In this document: positions 24,525-31,880 of the stretch, one piece after another
Numbering within the stretch: the first letter of the stretch is position 1
Layout of the letters: each line of letters starts with the position of its first letter
From: Microbacterium stercoris
GTDB lineage: Bacteria > Actinomycetota > Actinomycetes > Actinomycetales > Microbacteriaceae
NCBI RefSeq assembly: GCF_017592545.1
Contig: NZ_JAGFOA010000003.1
Location: 229,544-293,543, forward strand
Reading direction: 5' to 3'
DNA: 64,000 bases
Notes under the pieces: generated by a model
What the model saw: only the letters and a program-made list of their open reading frames with translations
Databases searched by the model: none
What the model was told of the DNA's origin: nothing
Made by a program: the position numbers and the translations under genes

Positions 24525-25714
24525 CAGCCACATCTGTCGGTCGTCCTGGCGTCCCCGCCCAGTTCGTGGGCGCAGGTGCGACGGCCTCCGCCGTCGCACA
24601 GCTCGGCGCCCGACGCCTCGGCGTGGTCGTGGACGGGAATGTCGCCGACCGGATTCCGGCCGCCCTGCGCATGAGCGCGGCGACCATCTGCACGGTCGTC
24701 CGACCTGTCGACCGTGACGACGTCGCCGAGACCGCGGCGGCGTGGCGCCGCGAGTGCGTCGATGGGGTGGTGGTGATCGGCGGCGGCAACGCGATGGATC
24801 TTGCGAAGCTCGCGGCGGGATGCGCGGGAGACGAGCGTCTGCTGGCGTACCTCGACGCGCAGGCATCGTCGGCGGGCTTCGTCCTCGTGCCGGCCGCGCT
24901 GTGGCGTCCCTTGCCGCTCGTGTCCGTGCCGACGACGTTCGGCACGGGAGCGGAGGTCTCGAGCGTCGCGTGCTGGGAGTCGGGCGCCGGGATGGAGCGG
25001 GCCAAGTCGATCGCCACCCTGCCGAGCACGCCGACGCTGTCCGCTGCCTACGAGCCACGGATGCTCGCGGCGCCGGGCGCGCTGATCCGCGCGTCGAGCG
25101 CGGAGGCGTGGAGCCGGATCATCGGTGCCTACGCGACGCCCTCGACGCTGTCCGGGGCCGACGCCGAGGCCGAGGCTCTCGGGTGCCGGACCGCGCGGAT
25201 CGCCGCCGCGCTTCTGCCGGGGACCCGCAGCGCCGGGGCGCTCCGAGGCGACGTGCTCGTCGACGCCGCCCTCGCGAGCGCCGCCGGCCACGCCGGATGG
25301 GCGCTCCGCGGTCGGGGGCTCGCCCCCTTCCCGCTCTGGTTCGTGGCGAACGAGCTGTCGATGCTGACCAGATCCTCGAAGATCGAGGCGCTCGCGGTGC
25401 TCTGGCCGGACTGGCTGCGCCTTGTGGACACCCAAGCGGGCGGGCCGTGGGGGCAGGGCGCACGCGTGCGGGCCCTCCTCGGGCAGGCCGGAATGACGTT
25501 CCGCGACGCCGCCGACCTCATGGCCTCGCTCGTCGACACGTCGCGCCTGCGGGCGGTCGCGGCGCAATCAGCCGATGTGTCGGTCCGCACGGCGGAGCGG
25601 GTGATGCGCAGGTTCGGGCGCGGGCGCCCGCTTTCGCGCTCCATCATTTCGGACGAGATCGCGTGTCTCGTCGAGGATGCCCTTGCAGGGCCGTGCGACG
25701 GGGCGCCCCGATGA
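24521..25714 (+). CDS. mpaB: Daptide-type oxidative decarboxylase/dehydrogenase, iron-ADH fold (MpaB type)
   Basis: 397 residues, usual for group III alcohol dehydrogenases. NAD-binding motif VVIGGGNAMDLAKLAAG near residue 85 and PLVSVPTTFGTGAEVSSVA near 140. In the daptide pathway this homologue converts the C-terminal Thr to a methyl ketone by oxidation and decarboxylation. The usual metal-binding DxxxH is not seen where expected (ASSAEAWSRIIGAYATP), and the later HxxxH region shows only one His (GHAGWALRGRG). It may therefore not hold iron in the standard way. It overlaps both neighbours by 4 bases. Confidence 0.86.
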   Translation: MTATSVGRPGVPAQFVGAGATASAVAQLGARRLGVVVDGNVADRIPAALRMSAATICTVVRPVDRDDVAETAAAWRRECVDGVVVIGGGNAMDLAKLAAGCAGDERLLAYLDAQASSAGFVLVPAALWRPLPLVSVPTTFGTGAEVSSVACWESGAGMERAKSIATLPSTPTLSAAYEPRMLAAPGALIRASSAEAWSRIIGAYATPSTLSGADAEAEALGCRTARIAAALLPGTRSAGALRGDVLVDAALASAAGHAGWALRGRGLAPFPLWFVANELSMLTRSSKIEALAVLWPDWLRLVDTQAGGPWGQGARVRALLGQAGMTFRDAADLMASLVDTSRLRAVAAQSADVSVRTAERVMRRFGRGRPLSRSIISDEIACLVEDALAGPCDGAPR

Positions 25715-26874
25715 TCCCCCTCGACATCAGTGCAACGCTCGATCCCGCCACCGGCATCGCGCGTGCCGTGCGCGCCTTCCCGCCGCAGTCGCCGGATCGG
25801 CCGTTGTGGTCTGTCGCGGTCGACATCGGAATGGGCGAGCGGCGCGACGACCAGTCAGCGCTCGACATCACCTGGGTCGGGGCGGCGGGCGTGCGTCAGG
25901 GGGCCACGTTCGTGCGCGCGGCGGGTGAGGCCGTCGAGCGATGGGCGCTGCTCAGCCGTGCTCCCCTTCCCCGAGCGGATCCTTCGACGCCGCATGCGCC
26001 CGCCGGGATGTCGTGGGCGGGCGCTCCCCAGCAGGAGGACAGGTATTCCGGCGTGTTCTTCGATGGGGTCGATCGGCAGGAGGTGGGCGTTCCCGCGTCT
26101 GCGGTGGACTACCCGCCGCTGCGGGACTCCGAGCTCGTCGATCCGGGTCCTTCGGGCACCGCCGCGGGGATGGGCTTCGATCGTGCTCTCCAGTCGGCGT
26201 GCAAGGAAACGATCGAGCGCGACGCGGCGATGCGCGGTTGGAGCCGACCTCAGACGGCGTCACGGCTCGAGAGCACGCCCCTCGAACGGATCCTCGCGGG
26301 CGAGACCGCGCGCCTGCTCGCCCCCGTAGCCGCCGCCGGCGTCGACCTGCGTGTTGTGCGTCTGCCCGCTGTCGGCGGGGTCGACGTGCTTCTCGCGCTG
26401 GCCATCGATCGTGCGCGTAGCGTGGTCGGCGCCGGCCTCGGACTGGAGTCGCTCGCACAGCACGCACTTCTGCGCGCCGTGCAGGAGGCTCTGCAGATCC
26501 GGACGCTTCTCCTCGATCTCCGCCGGTTGGAGGGGACCCGCGAGGTGGCGCTGCCGATCCGCCGCGAGATCGATCGCGCGCGGTTCTGGGCGGGAGCATC
26601 GGCCGTCCGCGCCGCGGATGACTGGCTGGCGCTGGTACCGGAGGCGCGCGATCCGGCTGCGGATGTCGCCCCGGTACGCGACTGGGTCGCCCTCCTACCT
26701 CGCAGAACGGTCGTCGACCTGACGCCGCGACTGCCCGAGCGCGCGCGGGAGCTGAACTGGGCGGTCGTGCGCGTCTTCTGCCCCGACCTCCGCCCCTTGC
26801 GCATGTCGGAGGCGCTCGCGTGGAACGCGCCGGTCGAGCCTGCGGCGCATACCTTTCCGCATCCGTTCGTCTGA
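25711..26874 (+). CDS. YcaO-domain protein in the RiPP operon
   Basis: 387 residues. The YcaO ATP-site motifs are present in order: FVRAAGEAVERWAL (about 67-80), SGTAAGMGFDRALQSACKET and IERDA (about 150-172), ALLRAVQEALQIR (about 252-264), and a proline-containing C-terminus PHPFV typical of azole-forming YcaOs. These enzymes activate peptide backbone amides with ATP to form azolines, thioamides or amidines. No E1-like/ocin-ThiF or TfuA partner is present. The precursors have no Cys, so Ser/Thr or backbone amides would be the substrate. The ATGA overlap with the dehydrogenase gene places it as the last gene of the operon. It is not among the daptide core enzymes I know. Confidence 0.88.
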   Translation: MIPLDISATLDPATGIARAVRAFPPQSPDRPLWSVAVDIGMGERRDDQSALDITWVGAAGVRQGATFVRAAGEAVERWALLSRAPLPRADPSTPHAPAGMSWAGAPQQEDRYSGVFFDGVDRQEVGVPASAVDYPPLRDSELVDPGPSGTAAGMGFDRALQSACKETIERDAAMRGWSRPQTASRLESTPLERILAGETARLLAPVAAAGVDLRVVRLPAVGGVDVLLALAIDRARSVVGAGLGLESLAQHALLRAVQEALQIRTLLLDLRRLEGTREVALPIRREIDRARFWAGASAVRAADDWLALVPEARDPAADVAPVRDWVALLPRRTVVDLTPRLPERARELNWAVVRVFCPDLRPLRMSEALAWNAPVEPAAHTFPHPFV

Positions 26875-26956
26875 TGCGGGAGCCGATCACAAGTCTGGCG
26901 ATCAGTATCGGCTGGATCCGATCCCGTCCGGCGGCACCGGGGGTAGCGTCGGTGGG

Positions 26957-27634
26957 GTGACGGATCACCCCACTCCGCGGAGCGCGCGGGCGCAGCTCGC
27001 AGAGCTGGTGCGCGTCGACGCGAAGCCCCTCCTCGACGGCCTGCCGACCGCCGCCTCGCCCCGCCCGGCCGCGGTGCTGATGCTGTTCGGGGTGCTCGAC
27101 GCTGTGCCGAGCGAGGCCCGCGCGACGCCTGTCTCGCGCGACCTCGACGTGCTGCTGCTGTCGCGTGCGGCGACGCTGCGGTCGCACCCCGGACAGGTCG
27201 CCTTCCCGGGCGGGCGGGTGGATGCCGGCGACCGCGACATCGTCGCGACGGCCCTGCGCGAGGCGCGCGAGGAGACCGGCCTCGACCCGTCGGGCGTCGA
27301 CGTGCTCGGCAAGCTGCCGGAGGTGCCGCTCGCCTTCTCGCGCCACCTAGTCACCCCGGTCGTCGGCTGGTGGCGTGACCCGTCGCCCGTGCGAGTCGTC
27401 GATGAGCACGAGTCTGCGGCCGTGTTCCGCGCGCCGGTGGCAGACCTGCTCGACCCCGCCAACCGCGGCGTGACTGTCATCCATCGCGACGGACGCGAAT
27501 GGCGCGGCCCGGCATTCACCGCGGGGGAGCACCTCGTCTGGGGCTTCACCGCGATGCTGCTCGACGCGCTGTTCGACCGGCTCGGCTGGGCGGATCCCTG
27601 GGACGGCACGCGAGAGATCCCCCTCCCGGCCTGA
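26957..27634 (+). CDS. NUDIX hydrolase, CoA pyrophosphatase type
   Basis: 225 residues. The Nudix box GGRVDAGDRDIVATALREAR followed by EETGL lies near residue 80, preceded by the CoA-type motif LLSRAATLRSHPGQVAFPGG. Such enzymes cleave CoA or its derivatives to phosphopantetheine and 3',5'-ADP. The gene lies between the RiPP operon and the second ABC operon but has its own promoter: TAGCGT 7 bases before the GTG predicts a leaderless mRNA. It looks like a chromosomal housekeeping gene, not part of the RiPP regulon. Confidence 0.88.
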   Translation: MTDHPTPRSARAQLAELVRVDAKPLLDGLPTAASPRPAAVLMLFGVLDAVPSEARATPVSRDLDVLLLSRAATLRSHPGQVAFPGGRVDAGDRDIVATALREAREETGLDPSGVDVLGKLPEVPLAFSRHLVTPVVGWWRDPSPVRVVDEHESAAVFRAPVADLLDPANRGVTVIHRDGREWRGPAFTAGEHLVWGFTAMLLDALFDRLGWADPWDGTREIPLPA

Positions 27635-27785
27635 GCCGTCCATCCCGCCTGAGCCGTCCGCTGGAGCGGAAGCGGGCGCTCCTCATCGAGCATCTTCATG
27701 CGGCTGCTCATCGCGCCGCAGTATTGCGATGCGACTGTCCAAGCGGCCGTGATCCTTCGAGTTGCTCTGGCCTTTCCCCACCCGC

Positions 27786-27818
27786 TAGTGTGACTTTTAG
27801 TCCACGGACTATGAGTCA
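27786..27818 (+). promoter_or_regulatory. Promoter and C-box-like operator B, before the second ABC operon
   Basis: TAGTGT (27786-27791) runs into TGACT-TTT-AGTC-CACG-GACT-ATG-AGTCA (27791-27818), the most symmetric of the three sites. A -35-like TTGCTC lies 18 bases upstream. GAGGGGGT follows, with a GTG 45 bases after the -10 box, exactly as at site C. Confidence 0.82.
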
Positions 27819-27836
27819 CGTAACTGAGGGGGTATG

Positions 27837-27875
27837 GTGACCGATCTTTTCGCGCTCCCCGGAGAAGCGCCATGA
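27837..27875 (+). CDS. Possible 12-residue leader peptide coupled to the ABC ATPase
   Basis: GTG with GGGGG 4 bases upstream opens a short frame (VTDLFALPGEAP) whose TGA overlaps the ATPase start (ATGA at 27872). The spacing from operator B to this GTG equals that from operator C to its GTG. This suggests that ribosomes enter here and pass to the ATPase gene. An ATG three bases earlier is an alternative start. Confidence 0.45.
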   Translation: MTDLFALPGEAP

Positions 27876-28597
27876 CCCCTGTGGTCCGCTTCGACAGATT
27901 CAGCAAGAGCTACCGGGGCGACGCCGTCGTCGAAGATCTCAGCTTCGCCGTCGAGTCCGGTTCGGTCGTCGGTCTTCTGGGGCCCAACGGCGCCGGTAAG
28001 AGCACCGCCATGCGCGGTCTCGTAGGGCTTCTGCATCCGACCTCGGGCACGGCCTCGGTTTTCGGAGGCCCCTTCCACGCGCTGGCGAATCCCGCGAGGA
28101 GAGTGGGCGTGCACATGGACGGGCTGGGTTTCGAGACCGGGATCACGGCGCGTCGTCACCTGGAGATCTACCGTCTCGCCGCGGGCATGCCTCGGGGGCG
28201 CGTGGACGAGGTGCTCGAACAGGTCGATCTCGCCCCGCACGCTTCGAAGCGTGTCAAGCAGTTCTCCACGGGTATGTGGCAGCGTCTCGGGCTGGCGACG
28301 GCAGTCATCGGGGATCCCGAACTGCTCGTCCTCGACGAGCCTGCCAACGGCCTCGACCCGAGCGGCATCCGATGGCTACGGGGCTTCGTGCGATCCTTCG
28401 CTGATCGCGGCGGTGCGGTGCTGATATCGAGTCATCAACTCGCCGAGCTGGAGCAGACGGTCGACGAGGTCGTTGTGATGCGCAGGAGCGTGCTTTACGC
28501 CGGAAGGCTCGAGGAGCTGACCTCGGCCGGTGCCGCATCGCTCGAAGAAGGCTACTTCGATCTCATCGACGCCACCGAGGGAGGCCGCCGTGCGTGA
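27872..28597 (+). CDS. ABC transporter ATPase of the C-box-controlled operon
   Basis: 241 residues. Walker A GPNGAGKST, Walker B LLVLDEPANGLDPSG and SSHQLAELEQTVDEV are clear. The signature is degenerate (FSTGMWQRLGLA). It is of the lantibiotic-immunity/bacitracin export type. Two permease genes follow with overlaps. Its promoter carries the same operator as the RiPP operon, so immunity to or export of the daptide peptides is the likely role (inference). GGAG is present 7 bases before the ATG. Confidence 0.9.
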   Translation: MTPVVRFDRFSKSYRGDAVVEDLSFAVESGSVVGLLGPNGAGKSTAMRGLVGLLHPTSGTASVFGGPFHALANPARRVGVHMDGLGFETGITARRHLEIYRLAAGMPRGRVDEVLEQVDLAPHASKRVKQFSTGMWQRLGLATAVIGDPELLVLDEPANGLDPSGIRWLRGFVRSFADRGGAVLISSHQLAELEQTVDEVVVMRRSVLYAGRLEELTSAGAASLEEGYFDLIDATEGGRRA

Positions 28598-29315
28598 TCT
28601 CCTCCGAAGTGAAGTCCTGCGAAGCGTCAGCGGTCTCGCGATGCTGGGCATCGCCTCTTTCGTGATCCTCATCCCTGCGCTCATGGTGAATGTCGGCCCA
28701 CCGCTGGAGGGGCTGCGGGCCATCGATGACGCTCTGGCGACCCGAACGGTCTTCGGTCTCATCGCATCGAGCGCGATCGTGGCCATGTACCTCGGCAGCT
28801 ATTCGGTGTCGCGGGAGTACTACTACGGTTCCATGGCGCGCTCTCTTGTGATGGCGTCCACCCGTCGCGTCTTCATCTCGAAGATGCTGGCGAGTGTGAT
28901 CGCGAGCGTCGCCCTGTGCGTGGTCGGAATCGCGATCTGGTCGATCGTCACGGTCGTCCTCCTCCGCTCCTTCGGTCGGGAGCCGCTGTTCGACGGGCCT
29001 TTCTGGACGATCGTGTGGGGCTCTCTGTTCGCTTCGGCCTGCGGCGGCGCGATCGGCGTCGCCGTCGGCTGGCTGGTCAGGAACTACTACGCGGCGTCCG
29101 GAATCGTGCTCCTCCTGCCGCTCATGATCGAGGCTCCTCTCCTGTTCAACCTCCCGGAAGTCGAGCGATATCTCCCCGTCGGCGCCATCGCAGGCGTGGC
29201 CGTGCTTCCGCTGGACGGCCTGCTGCCGTGGTGGGCCAGTGGGCTGGTGCTGCTCGGGTGGAGCGTCGCGGCTACGGCAGCGGCCGCGCTGGTCGTTCGG
29301 CGGCGAGAGCATTGA
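28590..29315 (+). CDS. ABC transporter permease 1 of the C-box-controlled operon
   Basis: 241 residues from the GTG at 28590, overlapping the ATPase stop by 8 bases. About six membrane segments (VSGLAMLGIASFVILIPALM, VFGLIASSAIVAMYLGSYSV, ASVALCVVGIAIWSIVTVVL, and others). The motif SREYYYGSMARSLVMASTRR is the cytoplasmic loop common in ABC-2 permeases of this kind. With the next gene it would form a heterodimeric channel, like EG or FEG immunity transporters. Confidence 0.86.
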   Translation: MRDLLRSEVLRSVSGLAMLGIASFVILIPALMVNVGPPLEGLRAIDDALATRTVFGLIASSAIVAMYLGSYSVSREYYYGSMARSLVMASTRRVFISKMLASVIASVALCVVGIAIWSIVTVVLLRSFGREPLFDGPFWTIVWGSLFASACGGAIGVAVGWLVRNYYAASGIVLLLPLMIEAPLLFNLPEVERYLPVGAIAGVAVLPLDGLLPWWASGLVLLGWSVAATAAAALVVRRREH

Positions 29316-30061
29316 GCCAGGCGCGTGCGGACATCGGCTGGGGCCGCCGGCCGTCATTCAGGGCGCTCGCGGCTGAGGCGCGCCGGCTGACGGGAGATGT
29401 CGTCTTGTGGAGCTTCCTCCCTGTGGGACTGCTGCCTGTGCCGGCCCTCTTGGCGGCGCTCCCTCCCGATCTGAGAACGGCGCCCGTCGACGTGATCGCC
29501 CAACTCGGCAGCAGTATGGGGGAGTCGCTCGTGTCGAATCTCCTGGTCGTGGTCGCCATCATGGGAGCGCTCGGAGTCACGACAGCCCACAGGACCGGCG
29601 CCTTGCCGCGGGCGCTCGTCTTCGAGGCGTGGCCGCTTGTGCTCGGTACGCGTGCGCTGTCCACCACCGCGGCGGCATCCGTCGTCGGGGCCGTCAGCGT
29701 GCTTGCGATGGACATCACGTTCCGGGCGATGTCGGGCGAGGCGATCTTCTCCCTCTCAACGGCGATGTCGACGGTCGCCGTGACCGGGTCAGCGGGGCTG
29801 TGGGGCTTCCTTCTCGGCGTACTCATCCGAAATCCGCTGCTGGTGCTGTTCGTCGTCCCCGCAACGCTGCTGCCCGGACAGGTGATCGCTGACGTCGCGC
29901 CGGACGCCGCACACCTTCTGCCGTGGGGCGCTCAGATCGCGCTGAGCGGACTCGCACCGACCGAGCTGGATGCGGGCGCTGTGATCGGCGCACTGGCCGG
30001 GTGGACGCTGGCCCTCGGCCTCATCGCCTGCCTGGTGTCGAGCCGGCGAGACGGGGCGTGA
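29312..30061 (+). CDS. ABC transporter permease 2 of the C-box-controlled operon
   Basis: 249 residues from a TTG that overlaps the previous stop (TTGA); no ATG or GTG fits better in this frame. About six membrane segments (VVLWSFLPVGLLPVPALLAA, SNLLVVVAIMGALGVTTAHR, VIGALAGWTLALGLIACLVS, and others). It is the last gene of the operon. The following 285 bases hold no gene that I can support. Confidence 0.82.
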   Translation: MSQARADIGWGRRPSFRALAAEARRLTGDVVLWSFLPVGLLPVPALLAALPPDLRTAPVDVIAQLGSSMGESLVSNLLVVVAIMGALGVTTAHRTGALPRALVFEAWPLVLGTRALSTTAAASVVGAVSVLAMDITFRAMSGEAIFSLSTAMSTVAVTGSAGLWGFLLGVLIRNPLLVLFVVPATLLPGQVIADVAPDAAHLLPWGAQIALSGLAPTELDAGAVIGALAGWTLALGLIACLVSSRRDGA

Positions 30062-30346
30062 GGGGCCGATTTCGGGCGCCGACGCTCGAGTGGTGAGAGA
30101 CCGGCCGTTCCGGCCACCGGGCCGAGGGGCCCGATCCTGCGCGGCGTGCATGCGGTCCGATGGCGGAGGCATTCGTCCACAGGGGGCGTGTGCGCCGAGT
30201 TCTCTCCACCACTCGTTTGTTCGCCTGAGCAGGACTTTTCGCCCGGAGGATGTCGGTGGTTCGTGGCAGGGTGAGCGGCATGGAGATCCCCGCTGAGCTC
30301 GCCGGCCGAACGGCATCGGCGGGGTGCGTGGGCAGGGGGCGTGCGC
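30062..30346. other. Non-coding gap, nothing recognised
   Basis: Short frames on both strands lack ribosome sites and recognisable products. I see no terminator, C-box or repeat in this stretch. Confidence 0.5.
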
Positions 30347-30643
30347 ATGGCTGACGACGAGCTCACTGCATCCGGGCAGGGCGCGAGCGTGTCCGCTGCG
30401 GATCGCCGTGCGGAGCGCGCCGACCTGCTTCTCGCTCTCGCCGAGGAGGTCAACACCGCGCCGTGCAGTGCTCTCGAGCGCCTCGAGCTGCTGCGGCTTG
30501 TCGAGGTGCAGGCTCTGGATGTCCGTCGGGCGATCGTCGACGAAGCGCGTGTCGCCGGGCACTCCTGGCGGGAGGTCGCCGGCGTGCTCGGAATCAGCGA
30601 AGGTGAGGCGCGCCGACGCTACGACGACGAAGAGGGGTTGTGA
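30347..30643 (+). CDS. Small helical protein with a possible HTH
   Basis: 98 residues from the ATG at 30347, 8 bases after GCAGGGGG. Polar N-terminus, then helices (ADLLLALAEEVNTAPCSALE, RLELLRLVEVQALDVRRAIV) and a C-terminal segment like a sigma-70 region 4 or MarR-type HTH (GHSWREVAGVLGISEGEARR). No membrane segment. Its 3' end overlaps the convergent XRE gene by 25 bases. It may be a DNA-binding accessory of the RiPP locus or an unrelated small regulator; I cannot decide. Confidence 0.6.
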   Translation: MADDELTASGQGASVSAADRRAERADLLLALAEEVNTAPCSALERLELLRLVEVQALDVRRAIVDEARVAGHSWREVAGVLGISEGEARRRYDDEEGL

Positions 30644-30888
30644 TGCGTGGCGGGCGCGGCAGCTTGCTCGATGCCCTCGAGCAGTGCGGACGGAGGCACG
30701 TTCAGCCCGTGTGCGATCCGCACGATCACGTCGAGGGTGGGGTTGCGTGTGCCGCGCTCGATGCCCGACACGTAGGTGCGGTCCATCGAGAGGTGATGTG
30801 CGAACGACTCCTGCGAGGTCCAGCCCTGCGACTGCCGCAGTTCGCGTACTCGAGCACCGAAGTTGCGGCGGTGATCGAGGTTGCCCAT
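30619..30888 (-). CDS. XRE-family regulator resembling restriction-modification controller (C) proteins
   Basis: 89 residues, the size of C proteins. The HTH domain covers residues 10-70: FGARVRELRQSQGWTSQESF and then the recognition helix SMDRTYVSGIERGTRNPTL. The block DRTYVSGIER is nearly the same as in C.Esp1396I-type proteins (from memory, DRTYISGIER). The start lies 22 bases from operator C, whose sequence on this strand reads TGACT-CAT-AGTC-CGTG, the order seen before C genes. I infer a dimeric autoregulator that also controls the RiPP operon and the ABC operon. No restriction or methylase gene is in the window. Confidence 0.85.
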   Translation of the reverse strand: MGNLDHRRNFGARVRELRQSQGWTSQESFAHHLSMDRTYVSGIERGTRNPTLDVIVRIAHGLNVPPSALLEGIEQAAAPATHHNPSSSS

Positions 30889-30904
30889 GCCACAACGAAA
30901 CCGG

Positions 30905-30937
30905 TACCGTGATTATTGGTCCACGGACTATGAGTCA
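30905..30937. promoter_or_regulatory. Promoter and C-box-like operator C, between the XRE gene and a membrane-protein gene
   Basis: TACCGT (30905-30910) runs into TGATT-ATT-GGTC-CACG-GACT-ATG-AGTCA (30910-30937). The left half is degenerate compared with site B. TTGCCC lies 18 bases before the -10 box. The site serves the rightward gene at 30956 and, being only 22 bases from the XRE start, probably also the regulator's own leftward transcript. Confidence 0.82.
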
Positions 30938-30955
30938 CAGATCTGAGGGGGTAAA

Positions 30956-31630
30956 GTGACTGAGCACTCCGCGCCTTGGGCGGGTCGACATCGCAATCGC
31001 CTTCCGGTTCGCACTCGGCAGAGGGCCGCGCGCGCGGTCATTCGCCTCCGCGACGCCCCTGCCTCCGGGGCTGCTGCTCCCGCGCAGGCCGAGCTTCTCC
31101 GGGCCGCGCAGTGGGCCGCCCAGCAGACCGCGCGGCACGCCGCCGAGGGGGAGGTGCCCCGCGCTCTGCGCGGTTCGTGGCGTCGAGCGGGTGTCGAGAT
31201 GCTCGCGATGCCGCCCCTGGCGATGCTGGCGGCGAGCAGTCTCTTCCTGCCGATGGCCCCGGCGTTCGGGCTCTCGCTCGGCCTCGTCGGATCGCAGGCC
31301 AGTGTCGAGGGGGCCTTCCTCCTGCTGCTATTCGCGCTCACGCTCGCCGCGGCGCTCTGGGCCGTGGCGCTCGCCGCCTCGGGTGACGCGCCCGTGACCG
31401 CCGAGCGGGCCCGGATCGCCGCCGGACTTCTGGGCGTCGTCAGCGGTCTGCTTGGGGCGGTCGACGGCATCGTCATCGGACGTCTCGGCGGCTACGCCCC
31501 GCAGGGGGCGGGAGTGGTGCTGCTCACGATCATGTCGCTGGTGCTCGTGACCGCATCCGCGCTCGCGCTGCTGTCGCTGCGGACCCCGGACCGAGCCGCC
31601 CCACCGTCCGACCGGAACCCGGCGCGCTGA
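30956..31630 (+). CDS. Membrane protein under C-box control, unknown function
   Basis: 224 residues. GTG start with GAGGGGG 4 bases upstream, in the same frame and spacing as at operator B. A basic N-terminal 85 residues (RHRNRLPVRTRQRAARAVIR) is followed by four membrane segments (MLAMPPLAMLAASSLFLPMA, AFLLLLFALTLAAALWAVAL, and others). No family recognised. Because its promoter carries the same operator as the RiPP operon, a role in immunity, sensing or export of the peptides is possible (inference). Confidence 0.78.
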   Translation: MTEHSAPWAGRHRNRLPVRTRQRAARAVIRLRDAPASGAAAPAQAELLRAAQWAAQQTARHAAEGEVPRALRGSWRRAGVEMLAMPPLAMLAASSLFLPMAPAFGLSLGLVGSQASVEGAFLLLLFALTLAAALWAVALAASGDAPVTAERARIAAGLLGVVSGLLGAVDGIVIGRLGGYAPQGAGVVLLTIMSLVLVTASALALLSLRTPDRAAPPSDRNPAR

Positions 31631-31722
31631 GCGCTCGCCCCGCGCGGCACACCCGGGCGCCGCTCCTGCCTGAGTGTCCCGACGAGAAGAGCCGCCCCGT
31701 CCGGATGCTAGGATCGATCGTT

Positions 31723-31814
31723 GGAAGCGTGTCCGAGCGGCCGAAGGAGCATGGCTGGAATCCATGTAGGCGGGGTAACTCGTCTCGCAGGTTCAAATCC
31801 TGTCGCTTCCGCCA
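31723..31814 (+). tRNA. tRNA-Ser (anticodon GGA)
   Basis: A 7-bp acceptor stem pairs GGAAGCG with CGCTTCC, followed by discriminator G and an encoded CCA. The anticodon stem CATGG/CCATG holds the loop CTGGAAT, so the anticodon is GGA (Ser codons TCC and TCT). A long variable arm and the T-loop GGTTCAAATCC are present, as expected of tRNA-Ser. Confidence 0.97.
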
Positions 31815-31816
31815 CG

Positions 31817-31850
31817 AAGAAGCCCCGCACCGATTGGTGCGGGGCTTCTT
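31817..31850. terminator. Bidirectional terminator between tRNA-Ser and malate synthase
   Basis: A perfect 15-bp stem (AAGAAGCCCCGCACC and its complement) with loop GATT. It can end the tRNA transcript from the left and the aceA-aceB transcript from the right. Confidence 0.9.
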
Positions 31851-31880
31851 GCTTGCCCGAAATCGCGGGGTGCTCCCGGG

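Noticed and set aside
26957..27634. NUDIX gene as a RiPP tailoring enzyme
   Set aside because: It has its own leaderless promoter without the shared operator, and its motifs match CoA pyrophosphatases.
30619..30888. Part of a restriction-modification system
   Set aside because: The regulator looks like a C protein, but no methyltransferase or endonuclease gene is found nearby. The only SAM enzyme near it belongs to the RiPP operon.
31723..31814. tRNA-Ser as the integration site of a genomic island carrying the RiPP region
   Set aside because: I see no integrase and no repeat of the tRNA 3' end near 16-18 kb.
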